Assembly (NCBI RefSeq): GCF_002911695.1
Contig: NZ_PQBS01000010.1
Coordinates: 62,001-126,000, forward strand
DNA: 64,000 bases
Direction of reading: 5' to 3'
Source of the DNA: Gracilimonas amylolytica
GTDB taxonomy: Bacteria > Bacteroidota > Rhodothermia > Balneolales > Balneolaceae
The position numbers and the translations under genes are program-made. A model generated the notes under the pieces. That model was not told the origin of the DNA. It saw only the letters and a program-made list of their open reading frames with translations, and did no database searches. This document shows, piece after piece, positions 55,063 to 61,688 of the stretch (position 1 is its first letter; every line of letters starts with the position of its first letter).

Positions 55063-55212
55063 GTCATTCTGAGGGTACTCCCGAAGAACCTTGCATATTT
55101 AAGACTGCGCACATAAACCCAGCATCAAACTATCCACTGCAACTATTAATACTGCAAACCGCATCTATGCTTCGCTAAAAGCAAGATCTTTCGGAGGCAT
55201 CCTCAGGATGAC
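55063..55212. mobile_element. MITE-like 150-bp repeat, copy 2
   Basis: It runs from GTCATTCTGAGGGTAC to CCTCAGGATGAC, homologous over its length to 54571-54719 and in the same orientation. With copy 1 it forms direct repeats around the GIY-YIG gene. Confidence 0.7.
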
Positions 55213-55336
55213 CTTTTTTCGTTATTGGTGTCTTATCCATACCTGATCAGCCTTATCGGTTATGCTGATCCGCCAACTGGCGGAGCAGGATGACTCGTTG
55301 GTTGTTTTTGTTTTCATTGAAAACTGATTGGTCTTT

Positions 55337-55396
55337 TTAGATAATATCCACAGGGCTTTTTATATAGTTTCCGCCTTTGTTGATGACGTAGGCCTC
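55337..55396 (-). pseudogene. Remnant of a second integron-integrase 3' end
   Basis: On the minus strand it reads [16 protein letters not shown] and stop, nearly identical to the last 16 residues of the intact integrase ([16 protein letters not shown]). Third-position differences show it is a separate, diverged copy, not a misread of the same locus. Nothing of the rest of the integrase remains. Confidence 0.75.
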
Positions 55397-55827
55397 GTTA
55401 GAAATTAATCCTCACCAAAATACCTTTTGAGCCTTGAGCCTATTTCTGATATTTCTTTTTCCAGCACTTGAGATTCTAAACTGTTTATGTCCTTACTTTT
55501 GGCTTGATCCGCCGAATTTCGGACAGGCTCCAAAAGTAACAAAAGGTCAAGGCTGCGAAAAAAGAGCTAAAGATGTCTTCATTCCGCTATAATAAATCAA
55601 TGCTCCTTAACAGGGCTTGCAAGTAATTTAATTGCCACGCGGTATGATTTATTTCTTAACGCTCTTTTTTCTGAGGCCGAATTAATAACTCTCGACGTCC
55701 AACTTTAAAGATTTCGGCTTTTCAGTATGAAATTAAACAATTTCACAAATCGGTCATTCGGTCCATCGGTTAATCGTTATTCTTAATGATTGACGAAAGA
55801 CCGAATCACCGAACTACGATGAACGAT

Positions 55828-56790
55828 CTATAAAATATCCACAGGGCTTTTAATATAGTTGCCCCCTTTATTGATGACATGGGTATATATCATGGTGGTC
55901 TTGAGGTTTTTGTGGCCGAGGAGTTCCTGGACGGTTCGGATGTCGTAGCCGTTTTGGAGGAGATGGGTGGCAAAGGAATGGCGCAGGGTGTGGCAGGTTA
56001 TTTTTTTGTTGAGCCCTGCTTTTTTAGCGGCTCTTTTCAGTCTCCGTTGCACGAAACGATCCGAAATATGATACCTGTGTTTTAATCCGCTTCGGGGATC
56101 TTTAGAAATTCGTTTTGAGGGAAATAAGTATTGCCACCGGAGCTGTATCTGTTCGTCCTGATATTTCCTGGCGAGTGCTTTAGGCAGTAAGGCTCGCCCA
56201 TGTCCTTTGGACAGGTCTTTTTTATGTAATGTATCTACCTTGTTGATCTGTTCTTTGAGTTTAGGAATACATGTTTGCGGAAGAAGTGCCACACGATCTT
56301 TTTGTCCCTTTCCTGAGCGAACCCAAATTTGCTCCATATCAAAATCAATGTCCTGTACCCGTAACCTCAGGCATTCTGATATCCTCAGGCCGCTGCCGTA
56401 AAGCAGTTCACAAATAAGCAATGCCAAACCGTCCAGCTTTTTCAAAAGAGCTGATGCTTCTGCAGAAGACAATACCACCGGTAATCTTTTTGGTTTCTTC
56501 GCCCGTTCGAGATGATGAAGGGTCAACTCTTCTTTACCTAAAACCTCTTTATAGAGAAATACCAGAGCGGCTAAAGCCTGGTTCTGAGTACCGGCTGCCA
56601 CATTTTGTTCATTTGCGAGATGATTCAGAAACTGCTCCACATCCTGATCAGTTAATTTTAAAGGATGGACCGTACCGTGGAATTTCACAAAACGAACCAC
56701 CCACTGTGTGTAGGCCTGTTCAGTCTTGAAGCTGTAATTTCTTCTTCTGATCTCTCTTCTAACCTTCTCTAACAATTCAGACTTAGCCAT
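55828..56790 (-). CDS. intI: Integron integrase (tyrosine recombinase)
   Basis: A 320-residue IntI-type recombinase. Catalytic residues: Arg136 (GLRISE), His267 and Arg270 ([12 protein letters not shown]), His293 (LGHKN), Tyr302 (MIYTH). The extra IntI-specific segment lies at about 199-225 ([12 protein letters not shown]...LRWQYLFPS), which separates it from XerC/D. It inserts circular cassettes at attI by recombining with attC sites. The gene is divergent from the plus-oriented cassette array that begins at about 57001, the standard integron layout. Upstream spacing of about 260 bases houses the attI and promoter region. Confidence 0.95.
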   Translation of the reverse strand: MAKSELLEKVRREIRRRNYSFKTEQAYTQWVVRFVKFHGTVHPLKLTDQDVEQFLNHLANEQNVAAGTQNQALAALVFLYKEVLGKEELTLHHLERAKKPKRLPVVLSSAEASALLKKLDGLALLICELLYGSGLRISECLRLRVQDIDFDMEQIWVRSGKGQKDRVALLPQTCIPKLKEQINKVDTLHKKDLSKGHGRALLPKALARKYQDEQIQLRWQYLFPSKRISKDPRSGLKHRYHISDRFVQRRLKRAAKKAGLNKKITCHTLRHSFATHLLQNGYDIRTVQELLGHKNLKTTMIYTHVINKGGNYIKSPVDIL

Positions 56791-57001
56791 ATCACCCGTT
56801 GACTTTATAGATTATGGTATTATCTTGTTAGAGCGATGAGGAAGCAATTCCTTACAAAAAATGTTGTTATCCGGCGACTTTATCCGCCTAATGAGACGGA
56901 TAACATCCCAATATCACCGAATAATGTGTGTGAATGGCGATTCGTGGATCTTATCCACCGCGTCCTAACAAAACCCTTGTTCGGATAATATTATGTTAGG
57001 C
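56791..57001 (+). other. attI: attI-like region and divergent promoter zone
   Basis: The spacer between intI and the first cassette. A recombination core GTTAGGC is at 56995-57001, with an inverted CCTAAC at 56964-56969. Inverted GTTATCCG (56866-56873) and CGGATAAC (56897-56904), plus further TTATCCG words, could be integrase-binding direct or inverted sites. The exact crossover is inferred from the GTTAGGC match to the GTTRRRY core. Confidence 0.65.
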
Positions 57002-57052
57002 ATATTTCATATATCTACTTTTAAAAAACTGAAATGAGACATCGAATCAATC

Positions 57053-57268
57053 ATGAAGCGGAAAGAATACATTAAGAGTTTTTTGGGAATTTTAATCGGA
57101 ATAATGTTTTATGAATTTTTCATTGATATTTCAGAGCCTTTCCAAAACGCTTGGGCAAACTATTTCACCGAAATAGGGATACTTTTAGCTTGTATCTACG
57201 GAGGTATAGGTATCATAACATTCCTCTCAAATAAATATTCTCATTTCCAGGCTAAAGAAAATGCCTAA
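57053..57268 (+). CDS. Integron cassette 1: small membrane protein, unknown
   Basis: A 71-residue protein with two hydrophobic helices (about 9-24 and 42-59) separated by an acidic segment (DISEPFQNAWANYFTE). The stop TAA lies in the GCCTAAC core of attC1, the compact arrangement expected of cassette genes. No homologue is recognised. Confidence 0.6.
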   Translation: MKRKEYIKSFLGILIGIMFYEFFIDISEPFQNAWANYFTEIGILLACIYGGIGIITFLSNKYSHFQAKENA

Positions 57269-57387
57269 CAAAGCTTTTTAAATCGGACGCGGACGGGGTG
57301 CGATGGAAACTTGTTCCTAAAAATTTAATTTCGCTACTTCAAAAGAACTCATAATCCCCGCGCCGTTTAAACGCGGGGTCGTTATAC
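57263..57387 (+). repeat. attC site 1
   Basis: A 125-bp imperfect palindrome from GCCTAAC to GTTATAC, with inner arms TAAATCGGACGCGG and CCGCGCCGTTTAAACG and the spacer TTTCGCTACTTCAAAAG shared with attC3 and the terminal truncated attC. Confidence 0.85.
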
Positions 57388-57428
57388 GTACCTGTTTCTA
57401 ATCTGTCAAAATTTGTAAGCAATACATC

Positions 57429-57848
57429 ATGAATAAGCTCATAGTTATTATTGGTTCAGTTTTTACTTTTTGCAGTTGCGCATCAATTCAGACAGAGAAT
57501 GTTAACGTGAAAAAACTTTACTCCATTGAACATTATACATCAGCTTCTTATGGGTCAACTTATTTAAATCTTCAATCTTTCAGTTTTGAAGATAAAGACC
57601 AATTAATTCCAGCCGCTTATCACATTAATAATATTCCATTTTATGATAGAGATAATCCAGTTAACAAAGTTCTACCTGTACTACCGGGTCAATTTAAAAT
57701 AAGAGCGCTGGCTATTGGTAAAGAACCTACAGAACTAATGATAGAATTGGAGAAACGTGATTCAGTTGTCGTAACCATATATTTAAAAGACGATACTGAA
57801 CCTTTGCATAAGTATGAAAAGATCGGTACGTATAACAATGCGCATTAA
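57429..57848 (+). CDS. Integron cassette 2: predicted lipoprotein, unknown
   Basis: A 139-residue protein with a lipoprotein signal (IVIIGSVFTFCSCAS; lipobox Cys about 15-17). The mature part is beta-rich: LPGQFKIRALAIGKEPTELM and DSVVVTIYLKDDTE suggest a small Ig-like or PEGA-like sandwich. It ends within the CATTAAC core of attC2. No function is recognised. Confidence 0.65.
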   Translation: MNKLIVIIGSVFTFCSCASIQTENVNVKKLYSIEHYTSASYGSTYLNLQSFSFEDKDQLIPAAYHINNIPFYDRDNPVNKVLPVLPGQFKIRALAIGKEPTELMIELEKRDSVVVTIYLKDDTEPLHKYEKIGTYNNAH

Positions 57849-57953
57849 CAGGGGACGCGGACGTGCTGTTGGTTTCCAAAGTTGCTTGTTTAAAATTTTT
57901 AACCGTTTATTAACCCATAATCTCCGCGCCCGTTATGCGCTGGGTCGTTATAA
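57843..57953 (+). repeat. attC site 2
   Basis: 111 bp from CATTAAC to GTTATAA, with GGGGACGCGGACG and CTCCGCGCCCGTTATGCGCT inner arms. Its central spacer differs from the other attC sites, so this cassette may have a different origin. Confidence 0.8.
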
Positions 57954-58000
57954 TGCTTGCCAGTTAAGAACTTTTATTCACTTTTTGGTATATTAGAGGC

Positions 58001-58165
58001 ATGAAATCAAAGAAAAATATCGAGTCTATTTCCCGTGGAGCTATGAAATCACAGCGGGCATCTTTTCGTATTGAAGGGATTAATATATCCAAAAAGAAAG
58101 CTGAGCAAATCCGCCGAGAAGTAGTTCAGGAATTTCAGCAAAAGGTTACTTCTCCAACATCCTGA
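58001..58165 (+). CDS. Integron cassette 3: VbhA-like Fic antitoxin
   Basis: A 54-residue ORF on the plus strand. It contains AMKSQRASFRIEGINISKKK: the SFRIEG word is the [S/T]xxxE[G/N] inhibitory motif of class I Fic antitoxins, placed in a helix followed by a second helix as in VbhA. Glu25 would block ATP positioning in the Fic active site. It is convergent with the Fic gene and overlaps its 3' end by 20 bases, so the pair is not a classical co-directional operon. Small size lowers certainty, but motif and neighbour agree. Confidence 0.75.
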   Translation: MKSKKNIESISRGAMKSQRASFRIEGINISKKKAEQIRREVVQEFQQKVTSPTS

Positions 58166-58730
58166 AAAGCTCGATCATCGGCTGGTAATTCTTTTCTGCT
58201 GCCGATTGCACAGCTTTTATGTATTCCGTCATCTTCTTCTCTGTAATCTTTCCGAAGCTGAATTTTTCGAAATCAAACTTTTCCGCAATTAAATCTACGA
58301 AGAGTCGAGCTGTACGTCCATTCCCCTCTCTGAATGGATGAATAAATAGTAATTCTGCGTGTATTGGGGCAACATATTGTATGAGCTCTTCATATCCTTC
58401 TACATGCTTTGGAAGATCACCAAGAAACTCAGTTTCAAATTCCTGAATAATGTCTGGCAGAAATTTAGCCGTTGGAAAAGTAAATCCACCTTTGGACATA
58501 TTCACTTGTCTGAGTTCTCCTGCAAATTCGTATAAATGATGTAGAGCAGTCTTGTGAATTTCCGAGATCAAATTCCAATCGAAGGAATCCACTTTATCTA
58601 ATTCGGATTCAAACTTAATTTCAGCTCTAAGAAATCCCCGATACTCTTCTTCTGCGATCTTATCAGGATCGGTTAGTCCAAGTTTGTTGGGCAGGATTTC
58701 ATCTTCTGATTTTGGCGTTTGATATTTCAT
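58146..58730 (-). CDS. fic: Integron cassette 3: Fic-domain AMP-transferase toxin
   Basis: A 194-residue Fic protein. The full catalytic motif HPFREGNGRTAR is at 131-142 (HxFx[D/E]GNGRxxR), preceded by the flap GGFTFPTAKFLP (about 81-92). Fic enzymes transfer AMP or related groups to target-protein hydroxyls. There is no obvious inhibitory SxxxEG motif inside this protein, which fits control by the separate antitoxin ORF. The gene runs opposite to the cassette direction and so needs its own promoter near attC3. Confidence 0.92.
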   Translation of the reverse strand: MKYQTPKSEDEILPNKLGLTDPDKIAEEEYRGFLRAEIKFESELDKVDSFDWNLISEIHKTALHHLYEFAGELRQVNMSKGGFTFPTAKFLPDIIQEFETEFLGDLPKHVEGYEELIQYVAPIHAELLFIHPFREGNGRTARLFVDLIAEKFDFEKFSFGKITEKKMTEYIKAVQSAAEKNYQPMIELFRMLEK

Positions 58731-58764
58731 GTCTAAAAGATAAGCCGAAACGAAGTAAAGCGCA

Positions 58765-58889
58765 TTATAACAAGGCGTTTCAAATCGGACGCGGACGAAG
58801 ATCGATCAAACTTGTTTGTATGGTATTAATTTCGCTACTTCAAAAGAAACTCATAATCTCCGCGCCCGTTATGCGCTGGGTCGTTATAC
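58765..58889 (+). repeat. attC site 3
   Basis: 125 bp from TTATAAC to GTTATAC, with CAAATCGGACGCGGACG and CTCCGCGCCCGTTATGCG arms. The internal spacer (TTTCGCTACTTCAAAAG) is almost identical to attC1. Confidence 0.85.
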
Positions 58890-58962
58890 CCACTACATTA
58901 ATGTATCTCGCTTCCACTTCTCTTCAGTAATAATTACATTCAAGTAAACCAACTCATTTATT

Positions 58963-59196
58963 ATGATTACCGACTTCAAAGAGATAGAAATTTCTGCCTT
59001 AAATCTTGACCGGAAGAATAAAGCCCGTCTGGCTGATAAATTATTACAAAGTATTCATGGTAAAATTGATCCTGAAATAGAACAGGCTTGGATTGATGAA
59101 GTTCAAAAGAGAAAAGAATCGCTTAAATCTGGCGAAGCCTCCCTTCATTCAGCTACTGACGTTTTAAAAGAAGCAAGAAAACGTATTCAAAAATGA
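58963..59196 (+). CDS. Integron cassette 4: addiction-module antitoxin component
   Basis: A 77-residue helical, charged protein of the short addiction-module component family that pairs with RelE/ParE toxins. LDRKNKARLADKLLQSIHG and EIEQAWIDEVQKRKESLKSG are characteristic. It overlaps the toxin start by four bases (ATGA). Confidence 0.85.
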   Translation: MITDFKEIEISALNLDRKNKARLADKLLQSIHGKIDPEIEQAWIDEVQKRKESLKSGEASLHSATDVLKEARKRIQK

Positions 59197-59483
59197 CTAT
59201 TAAATTTCATTCAGAAGCTAGGAAAGAGTTTTTTGAAGCTTCAGAATATTATGAAGAACAAGTAGTAGGGCTTGGCGATGATTTTATTGATGAGATAGAA
59301 AAAGTTTTGGATGTCATTGAACAACAACCTTCCTCAGGAACTAAAATCACTAAAACAGAACGAAGATTTTTAGTTTCCCGCTTTCCGTACGGAATCATCT
59401 ATTCGGTAGAAGATAAACTTATTACGATATTTGCATTTATGAATTTAAAGCGGAAGCCAGGGTATTGGAAGTCTCGAACATAA
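59193..59483 (+). CDS. Integron cassette 4: RelE/ParE family toxin
   Basis: A 96-residue RelE/ParE-fold protein: HSEARKEFFEASEYYEEQ (N-terminal helix), FRRFLVSRFPYGIIYSVED-like core (Arg-rich strand, then Phe-Pro-Tyr) and IFAFMNLKRKPGYWKSR end. Members either cleave mRNA on the ribosome or poison gyrase; which applies cannot be told from sequence. It is coupled to the antitoxin by overlap. Confidence 0.9.
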   Translation: MTIKFHSEARKEFFEASEYYEEQVVGLGDDFIDEIEKVLDVIEQQPSSGTKITKTERRFLVSRFPYGIIYSVEDKLITIFAFMNLKRKPGYWKSRT

Positions 59484-59491
59484 AATCGTGG

Positions 59492-59610
59492 GTATAACAA
59501 GTGTTACAAGCGGATGAGACGGAGTTCTTCGAAATTTTTATCCGTTAAAGAATTGAGTTACTTTCCTAAAATCATAATCCCCGCGCCGTTTAAACGCTGG
59601 GTCGTTATGT
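59492..59610 (+). repeat. attC site 4
   Basis: 119 bp from GTATAAC to GTTATGT, ending with CCCCGCGCCGTTTAAACGCT shared with attC1. The left arm (GCGGATGAGACGG) diverges from the CGGACGCGGACG consensus. Confidence 0.8.
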
Positions 59611-59706
59611 GGTTTTCAAAGCTTCCTAATAGATCGATTTTCCTTATATTGATTTGTAAGTACATTGTAATTATATTTGCACATGTGTTCACAAATAACC
59701 AAAGCT

Positions 59707-59964
59707 ATGAAAACCAAGATAATTCGTATTGGTAACTCTCAAGGAGTTCGGATTCCAAAACCTTTAATTGAAGAAAGTGGGATAACCAAAGAAATTGAAA
59801 TGATTCTCAGAGACAATGAAATTGTTCTTCGCTCGGCTGAAACTATTCGAAAGGGTTGGGATTCGTCTTTCAAAAAAATGGCTGAACAAAGTGATGATGT
59901 TTTATTGGATCAAAATGAGATTGAAAAATCTTCAGACTGGGATGATACTGAGTGGACATGGTAA
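59707..59964 (+). CDS. Integron cassette 5: AbrB/MazE-type antitoxin
   Basis: The ATG at 59707 gives 85 residues; an upstream start is in the leader. The swapped-hairpin AbrB/MazE DNA-binding domain is residues 1-45 (IIRIGNSQGVRIPKPLIEES), followed by an acidic, disordered tail ending in DWDDTEWTW that would bind the toxin. It overlaps the MazF-like start by seven bases. Confidence 0.9.
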   Translation: MKTKIIRIGNSQGVRIPKPLIEESGITKEIEMILRDNEIVLRSAETIRKGWDSSFKKMAEQSDDVLLDQNEIEKSSDWDDTEWTW

Positions 59965-60293
59965 AAGCAGATCCAGTTCAAAGGTTTGAAGTTCATCTGA
60001 TTTCACTTGATCCAACAAAAGGCTCTGAAATTAAAAAAACTCGCCCCTGTTTGATCATTTCTCCTAATGAAATGAACAAATATATTAGAACTGTTATCAT
60101 TGCTCCAATGACTTCTACAATCAAAAATTATCCAACGCGTGTCACTACTACATTTCAAGGCAAGAAAGGACAAATTGTATTAGATCAAATTCGAACAGTC
60201 GATAAAAGCAGATTGATTAAAAGCCTTGGGACAATCAGTTCTTCAGCTGAAGAAAAGGTATTGAGTACATTACAAGAAATGTTTGCCCCATAG
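59958..60293 (+). CDS. mazF: Integron cassette 5: MazF/PemK-type endoribonuclease toxin
   Basis: The ATG at 59958 gives about 111 residues. The family signature is clear: RFEVHLISLDPTKGSEIKKT, RPCLIISPNEMN, and VLDQIRTVDKSRLIK. The catalytic Arg/Thr pair lies in the second half. It is predicted to cleave mRNA at short sequences when free of MazE. The last cassette gene of the array. Confidence 0.92.
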   Translation: MVKADPVQRFEVHLISLDPTKGSEIKKTRPCLIISPNEMNKYIRTVIIAPMTSTIKNYPTRVTTTFQGKKGQIVLDQIRTVDKSRLIKSLGTISSSAEEKVLSTLQEMFAP

Positions 60294-60300
60294 ATTCGCC

Positions 60301-60381
60301 ACCTAACAATGCTTTTCAAATCGCACGCGGACGGTGTGCGATGAAACTTGACTACCAAGAATTAATTTCGCTACTTCAAAA
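60301..60381 (+). repeat. Truncated terminal attC (attC5)
   Basis: It starts ACCTAAC with CAAATCGCACGCGGACGG, follows the other sites through TTTCGCTACTTCAAAA, then stops: the right arm (CCCCGCGCC...GTTAT) is absent. It marks the end of the array and the return to ordinary chromosome. Confidence 0.75.
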
Positions 60382-60593
60382 AAAGCCCCCAAACACCGCT
60401 TAATTGCCAAACTGTTTACCCTAATAACCTTTCCCTTCTTAGACCTTTTTATTGAAACCAGTGTGATCTACAAGAATGATCTGCTTGATGATTGCAGTAC
60501 TCATTAATTTTGTATCATGATCGTTCTTTTCACAAAATATTCTTCAATAAGAGCTGTATTTTTCTAACTTACCTGCATAAAAATACAGACAAT
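60382..60593. other. Spacer after integron array
   Basis: About 210 bp of AT-rich sequence, where the next operon's promoter must lie. No gene or clear repeat seen. Confidence 0.4.
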
Positions 60594-61688
60594 ATGCGCC
60601 TGACTTATTCCTTTACCTTACTTTTTCTTTTTCTACTCGCTTCGTACGGTTGTTCAGATCAGGAATCGGTTCAGGTTAAAAAAATGGATCTCGTTCAGGG
60701 GGTTTATGCTTCGGGAAATGTGATGCCGTTCGGACATTATGAGGTAACGAGTAAAGTTTCGGGGATTGTGGATGAGATCTTAGTAAAGGTGGGTGAGAAG
60801 GTGGAAGTGGGCTCTCCGCTGGTAACCTTGAAAAATGAACCGAATGAAGCCAATCTTCAGATCGCCAGAAATCAGATGGAGCTGGCCCGGAGTAAAGCCC
60901 GTGATGGTTCAGACATCCTAAGTCAGCTTTCGAAACAGGTTGAGATATCGCGAGCTACTTTTTCGCAGGATTCTGTCGAGTATGTGCGATATCAAAAGCT
61001 TCGGGATGATGACATCGGTTCCGAACTTGAGTTTGACCGGATCCGGCTTCGCTATCAAAACTCAAAGAATAATTTACAGATCGCACAAAGCAAGTATCAG
61101 GAAACCAAAGAGCGCCTTCAGATCGAACTGGATAATGCCCAAAACAACTTTCTAGCTCAACAAAGTATGACCGGCGACTATACCATACTATCGGCCATTG
61201 ATGGAAAAGTATATGACATCATTCCGGAAGAGGGAGAACTTATTGCCGGCAATCGGCCGATCATGGAGATCGGAGCCACTGATCGTTTTGAAACCGAACT
61301 TCAGGTAGATGAAACCGATATCGTTATGGTGAAAGAAGGTCAACCCGTGTTTTATGATCTGGATGCCATAGAGGATACTGTGCTGAGCGGCGTGGTAAGC
61401 CTGATCTACCCACGGATCAACACCATTGAACGTACGGCTAAAGTGATCGCTTCTATCGACCCTGCTCAGTTTCCGATGTATCCGGGAATGGCACTGGAGG
61501 CAAACATTGTGATCAACGAAAAAGACAGCGTTCTGGTGCTTCCGATCACCTATATCAATGAGAATAATGAAGTGATCTTGGAAAACGGAGATCTGAAACA
61601 GATAACCACCGGCATCCGTGACCTGAACTATGTTGAGATCCTCTCCGGGCTTGAAGAAGGCGATGTTGTTTTAAAACCTGAGTCATGA
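60594..61688 (+). CDS. HlyD/MacA-type periplasmic adaptor lipoprotein
   Basis: The ATG at 60594 gives 365 residues, with a lipoprotein signal (LLFLFLLASYGC). Biotinyl-lipoyl-like halves flank a coiled-coil hairpin (about 90-185), then a beta-barrel with IMEIGATDRFETELQVDETDI and a membrane-proximal domain. This is the adaptor of a tripartite ABC-type exporter. The stop overlaps the permease start by four bases (ATGA). Nothing indicates the exported substrate. Confidence 0.9.
   Translation: MRLTYSFTLLFLFLLASYGCSDQESVQVKKMDLVQGVYASGNVMPFGHYEVTSKVSGIVDEILVKVGEKVEVGSPLVTLKNEPNEANLQIARNQMELARSKARDGSDILSQLSKQVEISRATFSQDSVEYVRYQKLRDDDIGSELEFDRIRLRYQNSKNNLQIAQSKYQETKERLQIELDNAQNNFLAQQSMTGDYTILSAIDGKVYDIIPEEGELIAGNRPIMEIGATDRFETELQVDETDIVMVKEGQPVFYDLDAIEDTVLSGVVSLIYPRINTIERTAKVIASIDPAQFPMYPGMALEANIVINEKDSVLVLPITYINENNEVILENGDLKQITTGIRDLNYVEILSGLEEGDVVLKPES

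Larger units (their letters stand above)
55043..55827. other. Repeat-rich spacer between GIY-YIG gene and integrase
   Basis: It contains MITE-like copy 2, the integrase fragment at 55337-55396, a segment with CTTACTTTTGGCTTGATCC and CCAAAAGTAACAAAAGG inverted words (about 55495-55548) and GCGAAAAAAGAGCT/AACGCTCTTTTTTC (about 55555 and 55658), and CGGTCATTCGGTCCATCGG words at about 55751. Confidence 0.6.

Noticed and set aside
55828-56790. XerC/XerD or phage integrase instead of IntI
   Set aside because: The IntI-specific insertion (about 199-225, with ALARKYQ and WQYLFPS) and the adjacent attC array fit an integron integrase; no dif-like site or phage genes were seen.
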